In this document: positions 35,291 to 47,293 of the stretch, one piece after another
How the letters are laid out: every line of letters begins with the position of its first letter
How positions within the stretch are numbered: position 1 is the first letter of the stretch
Assembly: GCA_021234155.1 (NCBI GenBank)
Contig: JAJEKV010000008.1
Location: forward strand, 22,487,158-22,551,157
DNA length: 64,000 bases
From: Isoetes taiwanensis
Lineage: Eukaryota > Streptophyta > Lycopodiopsida > Isoetales > Isoetaceae
Direction of reading: 5' to 3'
The notes under the pieces: generated by a model
What the model was told of the DNA's origin: nothing
The model's input: only the letters and a program-made list of their open reading frames with translations
Database searches by the model: none
Program-made: the position numbers and the translations under genes

Positions 35291-38200
35291 CAAGGCTCCA
35301 AGGAGGAATAAGATAAAGAAGAAAACTTATCCTAGGAGAGTGTGGAAGTGGCATACACTGGGCATAGGGCAGACAAAATACGCCGCAGAGACAATAACAA
35401 GAAAAATGAAAACCCAGGAAATGTCCTATATACATAAAATGGGAAAACAACACGAGAAGAAAAACAAGCGAGGAGATGCATAAAGTGAATAAAATGAGGC
35501 CCACATATATACAATCCCGCTAGTGATCAAGAACACGGAATAATAATCAAGAACCAAAGCAATAAGATGAAGAAGAAGAAACTACGCATCAGAAAATGCA
35601 TAAAGGTAAAAACAGACAAAGTGCAACCGAGCACAAAGACGTCAAGAAATCGTAAGCGACATAGGTGGCAGCATCAAACTCACAATACAGGGAATAAAAA
35701 GAAATAAAACCATAGTAATACAGGGTACCACCCAGGAGAAGAACGGCAAACCCAAGAGAATGACAACGTAGGCCAAAATTTGAAAACAAAATACGGCCAG
35801 AACATAAAGAGGAAAAGATAATCCGAATAGCACAACAACCTTGAATAGCGTGGAGCATCTAGAGCCAAAGACAATTGCAAAGGAGAAATCCGAAACCATC
35901 ATGGGAAAACACAAATTTTATAAGATCACGCTACATATAAAGAAACCACGGGGGGCAATTAAAACGAAAAATGTAAAAAGGACCATAGGAAAAAATATAC
36001 ACAACCAAATGAAGAACCCGATTACAAAACCCCCTAGTTACATCGACATCAAAAAAACACAATTGCAAAAGATGGTGGCCACAAATCTATGGGCAATAAA
36101 AAAATAAACCAAGAGACTGCAGCGTAGAATTATGAAAACAAGACAACATCCCAAGTAAATGACCACAAGACGAAAACGAGGTAAAAAGTGAGCGAGAACA
36201 TAAACAAGAGAAAAACAGCGCGAGGAGAGCATAGACCCATTTAAATAGTATGGTGCATCGAATCCACGATAAAAACACAAGTGCAAAGAAGAAAAATCCG
36301 AAAACAACCATGAAAAAGCCTCAAATTGAAAGGATAATGTCACATATATAAAAACTAGATGTCCATCAACTCGGCAAAGGTAACATACGAAAGAGAGAAC
36401 ATGGGAGGGAAAAACCACCCCCTAAAACAAAAGCCCCTAGATGCCTCATATTCTACTGCAATTATGAATAAGACATGAGAAAAACATAACAATCGAAAAC
36501 CCCGCATAGGAAAAAGAAAAGGGACACCCAAATGATAGAAAATATAAGGTAAATGTGACTCGTAATTCCCTCCGAGGATATAACCTATGTAACCATTATA
36601 AAAAATCAAAGGCTATGAAAAGGCCATGATAAGTAAAATAGGGAGCATAAGATAAATAGTAACCGATGGAGAAAATATGTTGAAAAGAGGAACAAACGCC
36701 AGATAAATGAGATGATCCAATCGTAGAGTCAAAAAATTCCAGTAAGCACAAATGAGAAGAAGATGCCAAACCCATAATTAAATGCAAATACCAAACCCAA
36801 TCCCCATGAAGAATAGTTGAAAATAATTATGTAGGCAGCGAACTAAAACATAAAACGACTTGAACAATATAAAAATTGTGAGCTAAGGAAACATAAAAGG
36901 CGAAGAGACATGGACGAACCCAGAGCCACGAAACAAGTGCCACATTGGAACATACAAACACGAAACAAGTTAACAAAACAAATTTCAAATCTTTCTGTGG
37001 GAAATCCGGAAAAAGAGAAACATACAGGATACTTACAGGGTCCAAAGCTACAACACGATGCAGAACATTGCAGATCCCGCTCCGAGATCGAGTGCACACC
37101 GGAGAGCAAAACCATGGCCTGGAATGAATGGAGATGCATGCAAAGCCCCAAACTGCAGGAACGAGAATAGTGTGCAACAAAGCAAAAGGAGCCAAACACC
37201 CAGAGCAAAACAGTATTGATCCCATATGAAGCTCTGACAGAGCAGGAATTTCGATGGGAGAGGATCGATGGCGTTCCTAGGGAAATTATACAAAAGCTGA
37301 GCTGCATGTTTGTTGCTGCCTATTAGCTGCCACATCCACAGGAGAAAAAAGGTAAGAGCAAACCATATGCGTGCCATCGCCGTGCACTGCAGCCTCCGAC
37401 AAGGGAAGAAGAGCAATCAGCCTGAACCGACATGGCCCAATCTGTAAATCTGTTCAGAGAAAAAAGAAACGAAAATAACAAACAAGAAACAAGGGTCTGA
37501 CCCAGCCCGAAAATTTGAAAACAACCATCCTTAGAAACAAGTGGAGCAGGGGTGAAATGAAACGCGAAGTCCAGAAGCCAACTGCGCAGAGGCCTGCTAA
37601 ATGGCCAAGCTCATACCTGAAAGGCCTGCTAGATGGACAAGCTCATACCTGCATCTGCACAAGGAGCATGGAGCATAGGAAAAATCCATGCATCCACGCA
37701 AGTCGCAGGTAGCATATAGAGGAAGTGTCAACGATGAATCGAAAAGAGACCGCGGCATGATCTACTTGGAGAAGAAGCTAGAAAGGATCAGGCAAGGTTA
37801 GCAAGGAGAAGCAAAAAGGTATGGAAGAGGGAAGCCACGAGAGAAGAAGAGCTGCTGTGAGTAAGAAATTTGGTCGAAATTCAACTTGACGTATAGATCA
37901 AGGCGAAGAAAACCCATAGAAATATGTGAATGAACATGCAAACAACGTGTAGAAAAACGAATGTGCGTAAGTATCCAATGAGACGTAAAGTATAAGAGCA
38001 ACAACTGATATCACAATGAAAATAATTATTCAAAGATTAATTAGGACCAAATTAGGCTAATATGGGCAAACACCAGATAAGAAATCAAGTATACCATTTC
38101 CCGGATCAGCATGCCACAAATGACCAACAAGAACAATGTATACTTGCAAAAAGACATCGTATAGAAAACACACTGCCAAGTACTAATTAAAAACCATGCC

Positions 38201-40391
38201 AAAACACCATACATAAGAGTAAATATACCACGAAAATTCCAAATAATGCTGGAAGCACAAATAACGAGGCAATCACTCTATGGATGCCTAGAAACGAGAA
38301 GAAATTGCCTGGTGTCATGCACAAGAACAATCCTAAGAAGAAAAACAATAGTTGTAAGAAATGCTACAACAGGACTTTGACGTAGAAGATGATCGAACAA
38401 AAAACTGTCTACATACCCTTAAGCAAAAACCCCAACATATAGAATACTTTTGCAAACTCCTGAAACCGGAGACTAACCCTTAGCTCAAGAGCAAGCCAAC
38501 AAATGCACCCAATTGATAGACATCTACCCAAGTCAATCCGCAATAATTGAAACAATGAGATGACATCCACCAGTCTAGTAGCAATATCATATCTTAAACA
38601 ACGAGATGGCACACCAGATGGACCTGCATAAGGCTATCACAACTTAGGAAAGGCCGAAAAGAGATACAATACCCAGAAACAACATAAATATGGCATAGCC
38701 CAGAAGCAAGGTTAAGAATAATAACAATACATATCTAGGAGGGATACCGGGCGAATGTATCCCTTCCACAAAAAACAGAATAAGACAGGCCGATCCCCTC
38801 GGTATGAGTTTTGGTATAAGCGGAAGCATGAAAGCAACTCGGCATCCAAGGCGTGGGTGTAAGCTGGCGCATGGAAGGAAATCGGAAGAAGAAATTCAGC
38901 ATCGATGCCCCCTGATGCAAGAAGCACAGAGCAGGGAAGTGGCAGACAAGGGAAGCCAATCTGCAAGCTAGAAAAGGCTGAGCGGCAAAGTAGAAGGCAG
39001 CAGAATAGGGGCGACAAAAAGGAGTCAGGGATGGGTTCTGAAACCGGAAAACCGACCTGGTTGGTTGATGCCGGTAAAATCTCAGCAGAAGATGGAGATA
39101 AAGGAATCGCTTAGCCAAATGGAGGAAAACCGGAAACTACCAGAATAAGGTATTAAAACCAAAGCAAAGTTAAGAGATTACCTCAGACGTCGTGGCAAAT
39201 AAGGAGGCCGATGCAAGCGGAATAGGCTTACAAAGCCCAGCCTGAATGGAACTGATAACAGAGGCCCAGTGCCAGACTTACCCGGGTCGAAGAAACGCCC
39301 AATCCTCTCCATCTGATGCGAAAAAGGGGCTCCTTCCAAAATGCCCAGCGTTCGAAGACAATACCTCCGTCGCTGTAGCCGGATCTTGATCAGGCAGAAC
39401 AATATCCTGCGTAAGTGCACTCGCCCTCTCTGTGCCTGCATCCGAGGTCAGCATAACAATCCAGCCAGTAAAATAAACTAGTTAGAAATCCGCAAGCTCA
39501 ATAAAGGAGCCAGAGATTCGCCATGCTTTGCTTAGACTAGATCGTGGGAGGAGAAAGATTGATCAAAGGAGACGCCTTGGCATGCCAGACGAAGAGGAAA
39601 AAGCTGGGAATGGGCTTCTGCATGGCATGCCGATTGCATGAAGCATCGTTATTTTGGAACCAAAACGCAATATCACTGCACAAGTCCAAGATCTCGCCAA
39701 AACATGGCTGCACTCTGTACCCCCGGATCGTCTATATGACGGGAGTCCATGCCCCCTCGAACAAGCCCTGGATTAAATGAAACTACGAAGCAAAAGGTAT
39801 GAAAAACCAAGAGCATCAACTCACAAATGCATCGGACATGCATTCAATCGATAAAACTCAAAACCAATATGTATGCTTAGCATGTAGAACATCCTTCTCC
39901 AAATTCGAGGATCACTAAGAAACAACCGCGAAACCAACATGCATGCATAGAAAGAGAAGAATAAAGCTTCCATTGTACCTGCTGCTACAGGATGCCCGCT
40001 ACCAAATTCTCTGGCACCTGCTACAATGCGTCTGCTAACAACCAAGTATGTACTGCTATAGTGGGAATCCAAGAGTAGAATAGTGTAAGGAAGTGGAAAA
40101 GTGAGAAGAAACACTAAAGGAGGAGCAGGAAAAGAAGAGGGAAGCTACGAGAAGGAAGGAAGCTACTGTGAGAAGACGCCGATAACCGAGCCAAAATGGA
40201 AATGGCCTAATATAGGCGCTCGTCCCTTCCCAGAATGGCGATCCGATGGCTCGGATCGATGGGATTTAATCCCATTAACTCGTGTGCATCATGCCATTTC
40301 TGCTTTTGCGTCCCCCTCCTTATGTCTTGGTAGGTTATTGTTCGGTTACGTTCTAATGCTTGCAACTTGTTGTTTCTAGACATCTCACATT

Positions 40392-41450
40392 ATGGCAGAT
40401 CTGGGCTCTCCTAGCACATCTCAGGCTTTCGTACGAGCCCGACGGGCCAAGAGGGTTGCAGTCAGCACTGCCCCGTCTACCCACCCGTCCGACGAGTACG
40501 CACTGCTGGGGTCTCTATTGCATCTGATGGGCCCACTATGCAGTCGGCTGCTGTTTCTGTTGAACCCGTCCTGCCAGCAGTCCCCCCTGTCAGATGCACA
40601 AGCATGCCTTCCCACTCTGGCTCAGCCGGTCCATCTCAGGTTGTCTCTTCTGTTTCTTTTGCTCCGGTTCCTCCCCCAGTTTTTTCTCCGGCTTCCGCAG
40701 GTCCTTCCATTGGGCTGAGCCATTCCTTGCCGATGGCGGGCTCCTCTATTCCCTCTCCATCATTGGATATGGTGCCTCGTCTCTTCTGTTTCTTTTGCTC
40801 CGGTTCCTCCCCCAGTTTTTTCTCCGGCTTCCGCGGGTCCTTCCATTGGGCTGAGCCATTCCTTGCCGATGGCGGGCTCCTCTATTCCTTCTCCATCATT
40901 GGACATGGTGCCTCGGTGCCTCTGCAGACCCTCCGCCATGATGGCATGTATGGTCTGAGCCTTCAAATTTCACTTACTTCCGATGCTTCCGCATGTCATG
41001 AGCAGATTAGGGTGTTTCGGCCAGAGGTTCGAGAACGGCGCCTCGGGTCCCGCTCCTTAACTTTAAGAGGGAGTCGTCACGCCACCAAGATGAGTTCCTT
41101 TGTGCCACGGAATCGAGATTTCGAGCTTCATGCTCGCTTGATCAAGCGGTCTCCTGTGCCCGACGCATTCTTCGTGATTATTGAGGAAGGTAAGGCTGCC
41201 ACTCTACGTAGAATGAAGTTCTTGATTATTCTTTGATCGCGGGGGGCTATGATGTCGCTTGGTTTTGATGACCATGCGGGCCCCGCTTTTATCTGGCCGC
41301 ACTTTTTGTGGTCGGCTTGGCCATCGAATTGAATCCTGCCATGCTCGTGTTAATGTCGGATCTCCTAACGCCCCTCTGCCACTTTTGATTCCACCTCCGG
41401 GTCCTCTGGTGCCGGCCCCGACTCCATTCTTTCCCCGTCCCGGCCCATGA
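40392..41450 (+). pseudogene. gag-like region of the DIRS-like retrotransposon
   Basis: It starts MADLGSPSTSQAFVRARRAK at 40,392, then shifts frame into a proline/serine-rich stretch (VEPVLPAVPPVRCTSMPSHS; 40,538 onward). Later pieces include EGKAATLRRMKFLI and CGRLGHRIESCHARV, a knuckle-like CxxxGHxxxxC arrangement, and a proline-rich tail ending near 41,450. A 136-bp direct duplication (40,651/40,787) with three mismatches interrupts the frame. In DIRS elements the gag product packages the RNA. The position upstream of RT fits. No gag domain is certain. Confidence 0.45.
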
Positions 41451-41919
41451 TTTTTGCCTCCCTCTGTTTTCGGCCTCAGATGTTCCGTTAAAGCAATACT
41501 ATTACATATGGAATTTATTAAAATGATTTTTGGTGCTTATGGCTCGTCCCTTTCTTTATTAGCTCACGTTTTGTTGTTTGATTTTCAATTTTTGTTCTAG
41601 CATGTTAGGATGGTATCCAATTGAGGGCTGGGGTGGTGTTAGAGTTTTATTTTCCTACGAGGTGTGTACGTTTGCGGGTTGGGTGAGCTTGTGCATGCAT
41701 GTGTTTGTGCTTAGCCCTAAAGGTTTTTTCTAGTCTTCGTTCAACTTTCTCCTTTGGTTTACTGTTGCTTGTGGGTTTATTCTGTGTATGCGAGCCTTTG
41801 AGCTATGAGCTTGGTTTGGTTAACTCGGCGTGCAAATTGTATAATATTGCAGGGTCCCGTTGCCTTCTTGGTTTGATGATTTCCTTGTGGTTACTCACAG
41901 TTTGTGCCCTCTTTTCAGA
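41451..41919 (+). other. probable intron between gag-like and RT regions
   Basis: T-rich, without long open frames, and ending CCTCTTTTCAG at about 41,919, immediately before the RT frame opens. I infer an intron from the 3' splice-like end and composition. The donor site is not certain. Confidence 0.35.
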
Positions 41920-43700
41920 ATGTGCTCCATTTACCTCGGTCATCCTTCATCTTGGCATCGACCCCTCCCCAGCTGATAACTTGGCTTCGGCTACTATAGT
42001 CTTGAATCGCCTCCATGCGGCCCTTCCGTTCTGGCAATCCATTTGCTCCTCACAACAGGTTTTGAATTGGATACAATTTGGTTATCCTTGGCATCGACCC
42101 CTCCCCAGCTGATAACTTGGCTTCGGCTACTATAGTCTTGAATCGCCTCCATGCGGCCCTTCCGTTCTGGCAATCCATTTGCTCCTCACAACAGGTTTTG
42201 AATTGGATACAATTTGGTTATCGCCTTCCTTGGTCATCCATGTGTCCCCCTAAAGGCCTAAACAAATTCCGTCTCATCTTGGATCTGCGCTATCTAAACT
42301 CGTTCTTGACCATCCCCTCTTTTCGATATGAGTCCCTCGAGGTGTCTGCATCCCAGATCACCTCCCCGTCCCTTGGGGTCATCCCCTAAAGGCCTAAACA
42401 AATTCCGTCTCATCTTGGATCTGCGCTATCTAGCACTTTCTTGGGTTTTGAGCTTGATGGCCAGTTCTATGTCTTTAATGTCCTCCCCTTTGGTCTAGCT
42501 TCAGCCCCTTTTGACTTTACCAAATTAGTCAGACAGTTAGTTCGGTTTTTGGCGAGGTCAGGGCGTCCGTTGCTTACCCTATGTCAATGATATTTTATTC
42601 TTGTGCCAAACATGTCCTGAGGTTCTACAGATCCGCGTCATTTCTGATTTGCAACGGGCAGGTTTTCTCTTAGCTTGGAAGAAGTGTCGGTTTCGTCTCT
42701 CACATTGCACAATATTCTTAGGTTTCATAGTGGACGCTCATGAGGGCTTCTTTCGTATATCCCGGGCTAAGAAGGAACGGGTCTTGTCTCTGTGTTCTAG
42801 TTTGTTGTCTTCTCAAGTTGTCACTCCTCGCCTGATTTTTCGTTTTCTTGGCTTTATCCAATCCCTGCGCTTGGTCCTGGGTCATCTTTGTGCTGCCTTG
42901 TCTTGTGGCCTCCATTTTGATCTACGCCAGGCCGACCTTTGGGATACTCCCCTTCTTCTATCTCCCCTTGCAAAACAGGAGGTCCAGCTTTGGCAGACCC
43001 TTGCGCTTGGTCCTGGGTCATCTTTGTGCTGCCTTGTCTTGTGGCCTCCATTTTGATCTACGCCAGGCCGACCTTTGGGATACTCCCCTTCTTCTATCTC
43101 CCCTTGCAAAACAGGAGGTCCAGCTTTGGCAGACCCTTATTTGTCGGTTGTGAGAGCCCCCATTGTGGCCGTGGTGGTCGGGTTCTACCTTGGGTTTTGA
43201 TGCCAGTGATGAGGGATGGGATGTTGGCTTTCACGTCCGGGTTCTGAGCTTCTCTCTTTTTCTGGAGATTTCTCGCCAGAAGCCCGCCTCAATCTTCTAC
43301 GTGGCGTGGAACTCTTTGCTCTTTTCGCCATCTTGCAGTACATCATATTCAGTTGGAGCCAATTTGAGTTCCATGCTTGGAGAATGAGTGGGCTGACTAT
43401 CTTTCCAAAATTCAGGCCTTTGATGAATTTTCTCTTTCCCCCTCAGTCGAGCGGTGGGGGCCACATCATGTTGATCGTTTTGCTAGCCTTGGAGCCAATT
43501 TGAGTTCCATGCTTGGAGAATGAGTGGGCTGACTATCTTTCCAAAATTCAGGCCTTTGATGAATTTTCTCTTTCCCCCTCAGTCGAGCGGTGGGTCCTCC
43601 ACCTTCCTTGGTTCCTGAGGTTTTACATCATGCTCGTATTTGCCGGGCCCGCCTCACACTACTTGTTTTCTCTTGGCCCTTTGCCCCTTGGTGGCCACTG
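41920..43700 (+). pseudogene. DIRS-type reverse transcriptase and RNase H, broken
   Basis: The frame opens with NRLHAALPFWQSICSSQQ and GYRLPWSS, typical of DIRS-family RT N-termini. It continues with KGLNKFRLILDLRYLN, then FYVFNVLPFGLASAPFDFTK, and the active-site region reads YVND (42,580-42,591) where YVDD is expected. FLGFIVDAHEGFFRI and SLLSSQVVTPRLIFRFLG follow. RNase H signs are DASDEGW (about 43,199), VELFALFAILQYII, and ENEWADYLSKIQAFDEFSLS with VERWGPHHVDRFAS-type residues. Several 136-bp duplications (41,951, 42,251, 42,871, 43,361) interrupt it. The one at 42,387 overwrites about 50 bp where RT motif A (first catalytic Asp) should be. A PPPSLVPEVLHHA to WPFAPWWPLLA segment links to the recombinase. 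Confidence 0.75.
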
Positions 43701-44039
43701 CTTGCTGTTGACTCCTCCACTTGGCAATCTTTTGTTCGAGACGCAGTTTTCTTTCACAAATTCTCCCATGCCTTACTACCATCACCTTCTTCCCGCATTG
43801 CAGGTGTCCGTCGTCATGCGGCTCTATTCGCCTTGCGTTGTGATTTTTCTGATACTTAATATTGTTTCTTCTCACATCCTTCTTTTAGTCTCGCGTGGTT
43901 TTGGTAAGTTTGTTCATTATCATAAGGTTGTTTCTCATTTGTTTGATAGCATCGGGATCGGTTTCTGAGTTGTTGGTCAGTTTGGGTATAGCTTGGAGTA
44001 GTCCATGGTGTTATTTTTCTTTGGTTGGTTGATGTTAAC

Positions 44040-45130
44040 ACTTGCGTATTCCCTTGTTCCAGATATTTTACCTTTTTATGACGGTCCCTCGTTGCCCTTA
44101 TTCGCCTCGGCTGTGGCTTCTGTTCTCCAATCTCACGCACCCTCGACTTTGCTCAGTTATTCTTCCGCCTGGCTTCAATTTCGTCGTTGGTGTCACTCTC
44201 AACAGCTTACGTCTTTACCTGCCTCCTCTTTGCATGTTGCTGCGTTCTTCTCCTCTCTAATATCGACCCATCGTAGTCCTACTTCTACAGGGGTCGCGTC
44301 TACCACAATTGCCTTTTTTCATAGGGTGTCACTCTCAACAGCTTACGTCTTTACCTGCCTCCTCTTTGCATGTTGCTGCGTTCTTCTCCTCTCTAATATC
44401 GACCCATCGTAGTCCTACTTCTACAGGGGTCGCGTCTACCACAATTGCCTTTTTTCATAGCTTGGTCAACTTCCCATCGCCTTGTTCGGCCCTCTTCCCG
44501 CGTTGGTCCGCCAGCCGCCCTCATTACCCACTCTTCTTCACGGGCGGCGTTTACCTCCGGATCAAGGCGTCTCCGTTAGCCTAAATCATCTCCTTACTGC
44601 AGCCCCCTCACAGGCCGATTACGTGGAGCCTCATGAAAGCTTGCTGGTCACTATCTCTTTCTTTGGTTTTCTCCACTTCGGGCACTACACTTGGAATTGG
44701 CGCCGACTTGTCCTTTTTCCTAATATGTCGATTGCACATCACCGTAGGTCTAAAGCGACCAGTCCGCTTGGCCCGTATGAGGTCCTCATAGCCCTTTGCC
44801 CCGTTAGGGTGGTTGTCGTGACTACTGCAGCGTTTGTTGTCCGCTCTGGCTTTTTTCGCTTTCTCAAGCCACCCGCGAGGCCCTCTTTTTTCGCTCATCC
44901 TGTCCTCCACACTACTTTGTCATATCTTTCTTTGCCCCGTTAGGGTGGTTTGAGTCCACTCGCGTCTTATGGTGCGGAGCCTCGAGATTTTGGCACCCAT
45001 GCAGGTAGTAGGGGCGGTGCTACCACGATTCACTGCGTCCCGTCCCTTACGACATTGTCCGCTCTCGGGCGTTGGCGCTCTATTTTGCTTCCCACTTTCG
45101 GCGCATTCTACCCGACATTCGAGGAGCCTC
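44040..45130 (+). pseudogene. tyrosine recombinase (YR) of the DIRS-like element, broken
   Basis: The N-terminal core-binding (SAM-like) domain is clear: SVLQSHAPSTLLSYSSAWLQ, then FRRWC and LHVAAFFSSLISTHRSP (44,120-44,280, repeated at 44,327 by a 136-bp duplication). The catalytic domain is readable across frames: SLNHLLTAAPSQADYV, GRSKATSP (second conserved box region), CPVRVV, and FGTHAGSRGGATTI near 44,990-45,020, where THSLR.GGAT with the H-x-x-R pair is expected. The final tyrosine is not certain. In DIRS elements this enzyme integrates a circular DNA intermediate without target duplication. Frameshifts prevent a full-length product as written. Confidence 0.7.
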
Positions 45131-46070
45131 GCGCTATTTATAGACCGGTTTTTCCCCTTGGTTGCCCATCGGCATTCTCTTGAGCTTTGCCTTGCTTGTC
45201 TTTAGCGTCTCTACCTACCTTCTCACCCTTCCCCACCCTCTCTTTGTGCTCTTCTCGGATGATGTGGGGTTCGCTGACTCTGGTTCGGTTAATTTTCTTG
45301 GATTTGTTGGAAGTAAATGTTTCATGTTTGTGTTTCTGGTCCATGTTGACGTTCCTCTTTTTCTTTTGGTCAAGTGGCCATCTGCAATTTCTGTCTTCGT
45401 TCTCTACCTCTCAGGTTGCTTACTGCCTCTGGCATCCTCCATGTTTCTCGTTATCTGATGTTCTTGGCAAGATGGTATGTTCTTATGGTTCATTGTTCTC
45501 AGCGTGGCACTGTAGCCTCTGAGGCATCCTCCAATTTCTTATCTCTCAGCGTGGCAATGTAGCCTCTGAGGCAGCACTAATCGTATATTTTTCTCCGCGA
45601 TGGTCATTCCGCGGATGATTCTCGATTGGTCGGCTGTTGTTCCTTTTTCAGCGTGGCCCTGGCGCCTCTGGACTTGATTGGATATTTGATACATTAATGC
45701 GCAAGGCGCCTAACTCCTTGACGGGTTTTTTCTTCATTTTTGCCCTTGCAGGTTGATTCTGAGGTCTCTTGGTGATTGAGGTGCACGGGATCACGCAAGA
45801 ACGGGGCTTGCACCCCGAGGAGAAGCGAGCACCAGTTTTCTCTTCCTTATATAAACCGAGCGGCGGATGAAAGATCTTTGTTCATCTTATATTTCCTAGT
45901 TTCTTCGTGCTCTCGATGATTGTCTAGTTTTCGGAGCATTTAAATTTCAAGTTCGTTCAAGGTTCTACCCCAGTAGGGGAATTCAATTTGTATTCAACGA
46001 TTTCACAAAGCTCAATGAGAATACCACTTCACTTCGAAACCCGAAAGGGCGGGGGTTTTCATCGCGATGA
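45131..46070 (+). mobile_element. 3' non-coding end of the DIRS-like element
   Basis: Contains repeated TCAGCGTGGC and GCCTCTGAGGC words (45,500-45,660), a hairpin-rich patch near 45,790-45,825, a TATA-like CCTTATATAAACCG at about 45,845-45,858, and the end motif CCCGAAAGGGCGGGGGTTTT at 46,039-46,058, which recurs inverted near 32,680-32,710. I did not resolve DIRS inverted terminal repeats or the internal complementary region. Confidence 0.45.
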
Positions 46071-46638
46071 GGAGTGATTGCTAGTCTTCTCACCTTGGCA
46101 CATGCCAATTGGCGAAACAATCATTTTTTATCTAGTGCATTCATCATGCTCTCGATAATTGTCTAGATTCGGAGCATGTTCAATTTTCAAGGTTTCAAAT
46201 TTTCTATCCCCTAGTAGGGGGTCAGTATGTATTCAAAGACTTTACAAAAGCTCAATCGGCCACTTATGTGTAGATCAGGACCCATCCTAGGAAGCATCTT
46301 TTTCCGCAACTAATGCAAAAGCCACCTACATCAAGCTACAATGCCTCACCTTAACCTGCAAAATGATCCATCGCCTTCATGGCGCCATAGCTATGGCCAG
46401 CGGAGAACTGCTGCGAAGAGACGCGAAGCAATGTGAGAGAGACAACACAAAAGTTTTTTTCATGCCACGTAAGATGCCACGTCAAAAATTACGCCACCTA
46501 ATGTTCACGTTTCGCGAATGCTCCCACGGGTTAAATTTCGTGAGGTCAACATTTGCCTCCACGCTACCGCGTGTAGGCAAATGAATCCCCCACAAAATTA
46601 TACCAGTGAAGGCATTCTTGTATACAAAATTGCCCTTA
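46071..46638. repeat. diverged duplicate of the element end, then unrecognised sequence
   Basis: 46,140-46,260 (GCTCTCGATAATTGTCTAG, then CTAGTAGGGG and TCAAAGACTTTACAAA-type words) is a diverged copy of 45,905-46,015. The rest contains no gene I can identify. A long hairpin lies at 46,551-46,582. Confidence 0.5.
46551..46582. repeat. 14-position hairpin with one mismatch, loop TACC
   Basis: ATTTGCCT, one base, CACGC, then TACC, then GCGTG, one base, AGGCAAAT. The two arms are complementary apart from one C/T pair. Function unknown. Confidence 0.6.
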
Positions 46639-47293
46639 GGCTAGATTCACATGCAACTATTGCCGGAGAGGGGCTCTGTTATGCCCTGTGCTATTTGGCA
46701 ATGGCAGGTGATGGTATGGCAGGTGATGGTGCTGTAAAAGGTAGGCGCGGGATATCCTTACCCTGGTTTCGGGGATCCCGGAGGGGTGATACCGGAGGAC
46801 GGGATCCCCAAGAGGTGTGATCCCGGAGGACGGGATCCCCGGTTACTGCGCAGTTACTGCGCAAAAATCTTGGCCCTTATAGGGATTTTTGGGGCAAATT
46901 TGTTGTGGGGATTTTCTCCCTCGATCCGGCACCGAATCGCATGGGATCAGTTCGTAGCTGGTCGGAATCGGGAGGGCAAGGGGATCAGGTAGATGCGGAG
47001 GAGGAAGCAGGGCGAGCGCCGCTGCACCGGCCTCTCTCCAATCCGCCAAAAAAAACAGCAAAAACTGCGCAGTAAGATTTCTTTGTATTTTTCCGGCTAA
47101 AATCTAGGTTTTGATAGACCCCTTCCGGCTAGCTTAAATTTAACAGGAAATATACTTGTTAGCTTTTTATAGTTTGTCCCACACTAGATCCCATTTCCCT
47201 CCGGGATCCCCCAAACCAGGGTAAGACTATCCCAAGCCCTGTAAAAGTGTGAGCCTTTTTACATGGTGATGGCACCTGCATGTGAACACGCTC
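46639..47293. mobile_element. Tourist/PIF-Harbinger-type MITE, 655 bp, TTA target duplication
   Basis: The element is flanked by TTA (46,636-46,638 and 47,294-47,296). Its ends are imperfect inverted repeats: GGCTAGATTCACATGCA on the left and GAGCGTGTTCACATGCA on the complementary right strand. Inner inverted blocks also match (TACCCTGGTTTCGGGGATCC near 46,760 against its complement near 47,200). There is no coding capacity. Size, TSD and structure fit a non-autonomous PIF/Harbinger element. Confidence 0.75.

Larger units (their letters stand above)
32490..40268 (-). mobile_element. A/G-rich retroelement-like insert in reverse orientation
   Basis: The plus strand turns abruptly A/G-rich at about 32,490 and back to T/C-rich at about 40,268. 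A block of about 140 bp (33,395-33,535) recurs at 40,130-40,266, forming a direct repeat that contains CGATCCGATGGCTCGGATCG. A motif near 32,678-32,710 (CCCCGCCCTTTCGGGTTTTC) is the inverse of one at 46,034-46,062 in the DIRS-like element, so the two elements are related and face each other. The many minus-strand frames of 35,000-38,900 are low-complexity hydrophobic translations of C/T-rich DNA, and none has a recognisable domain. Likely a non-autonomous relative of the DIRS-like element or a large LTR-type derivative. Confidence 0.4.

Noticed and set aside
34100-39120. Numerous hydrophobic minus-strand frames resembling membrane proteins
   Set aside because: They arise from C/T-rich DNA, overlap one another and lack starts, domains or conserved motifs.
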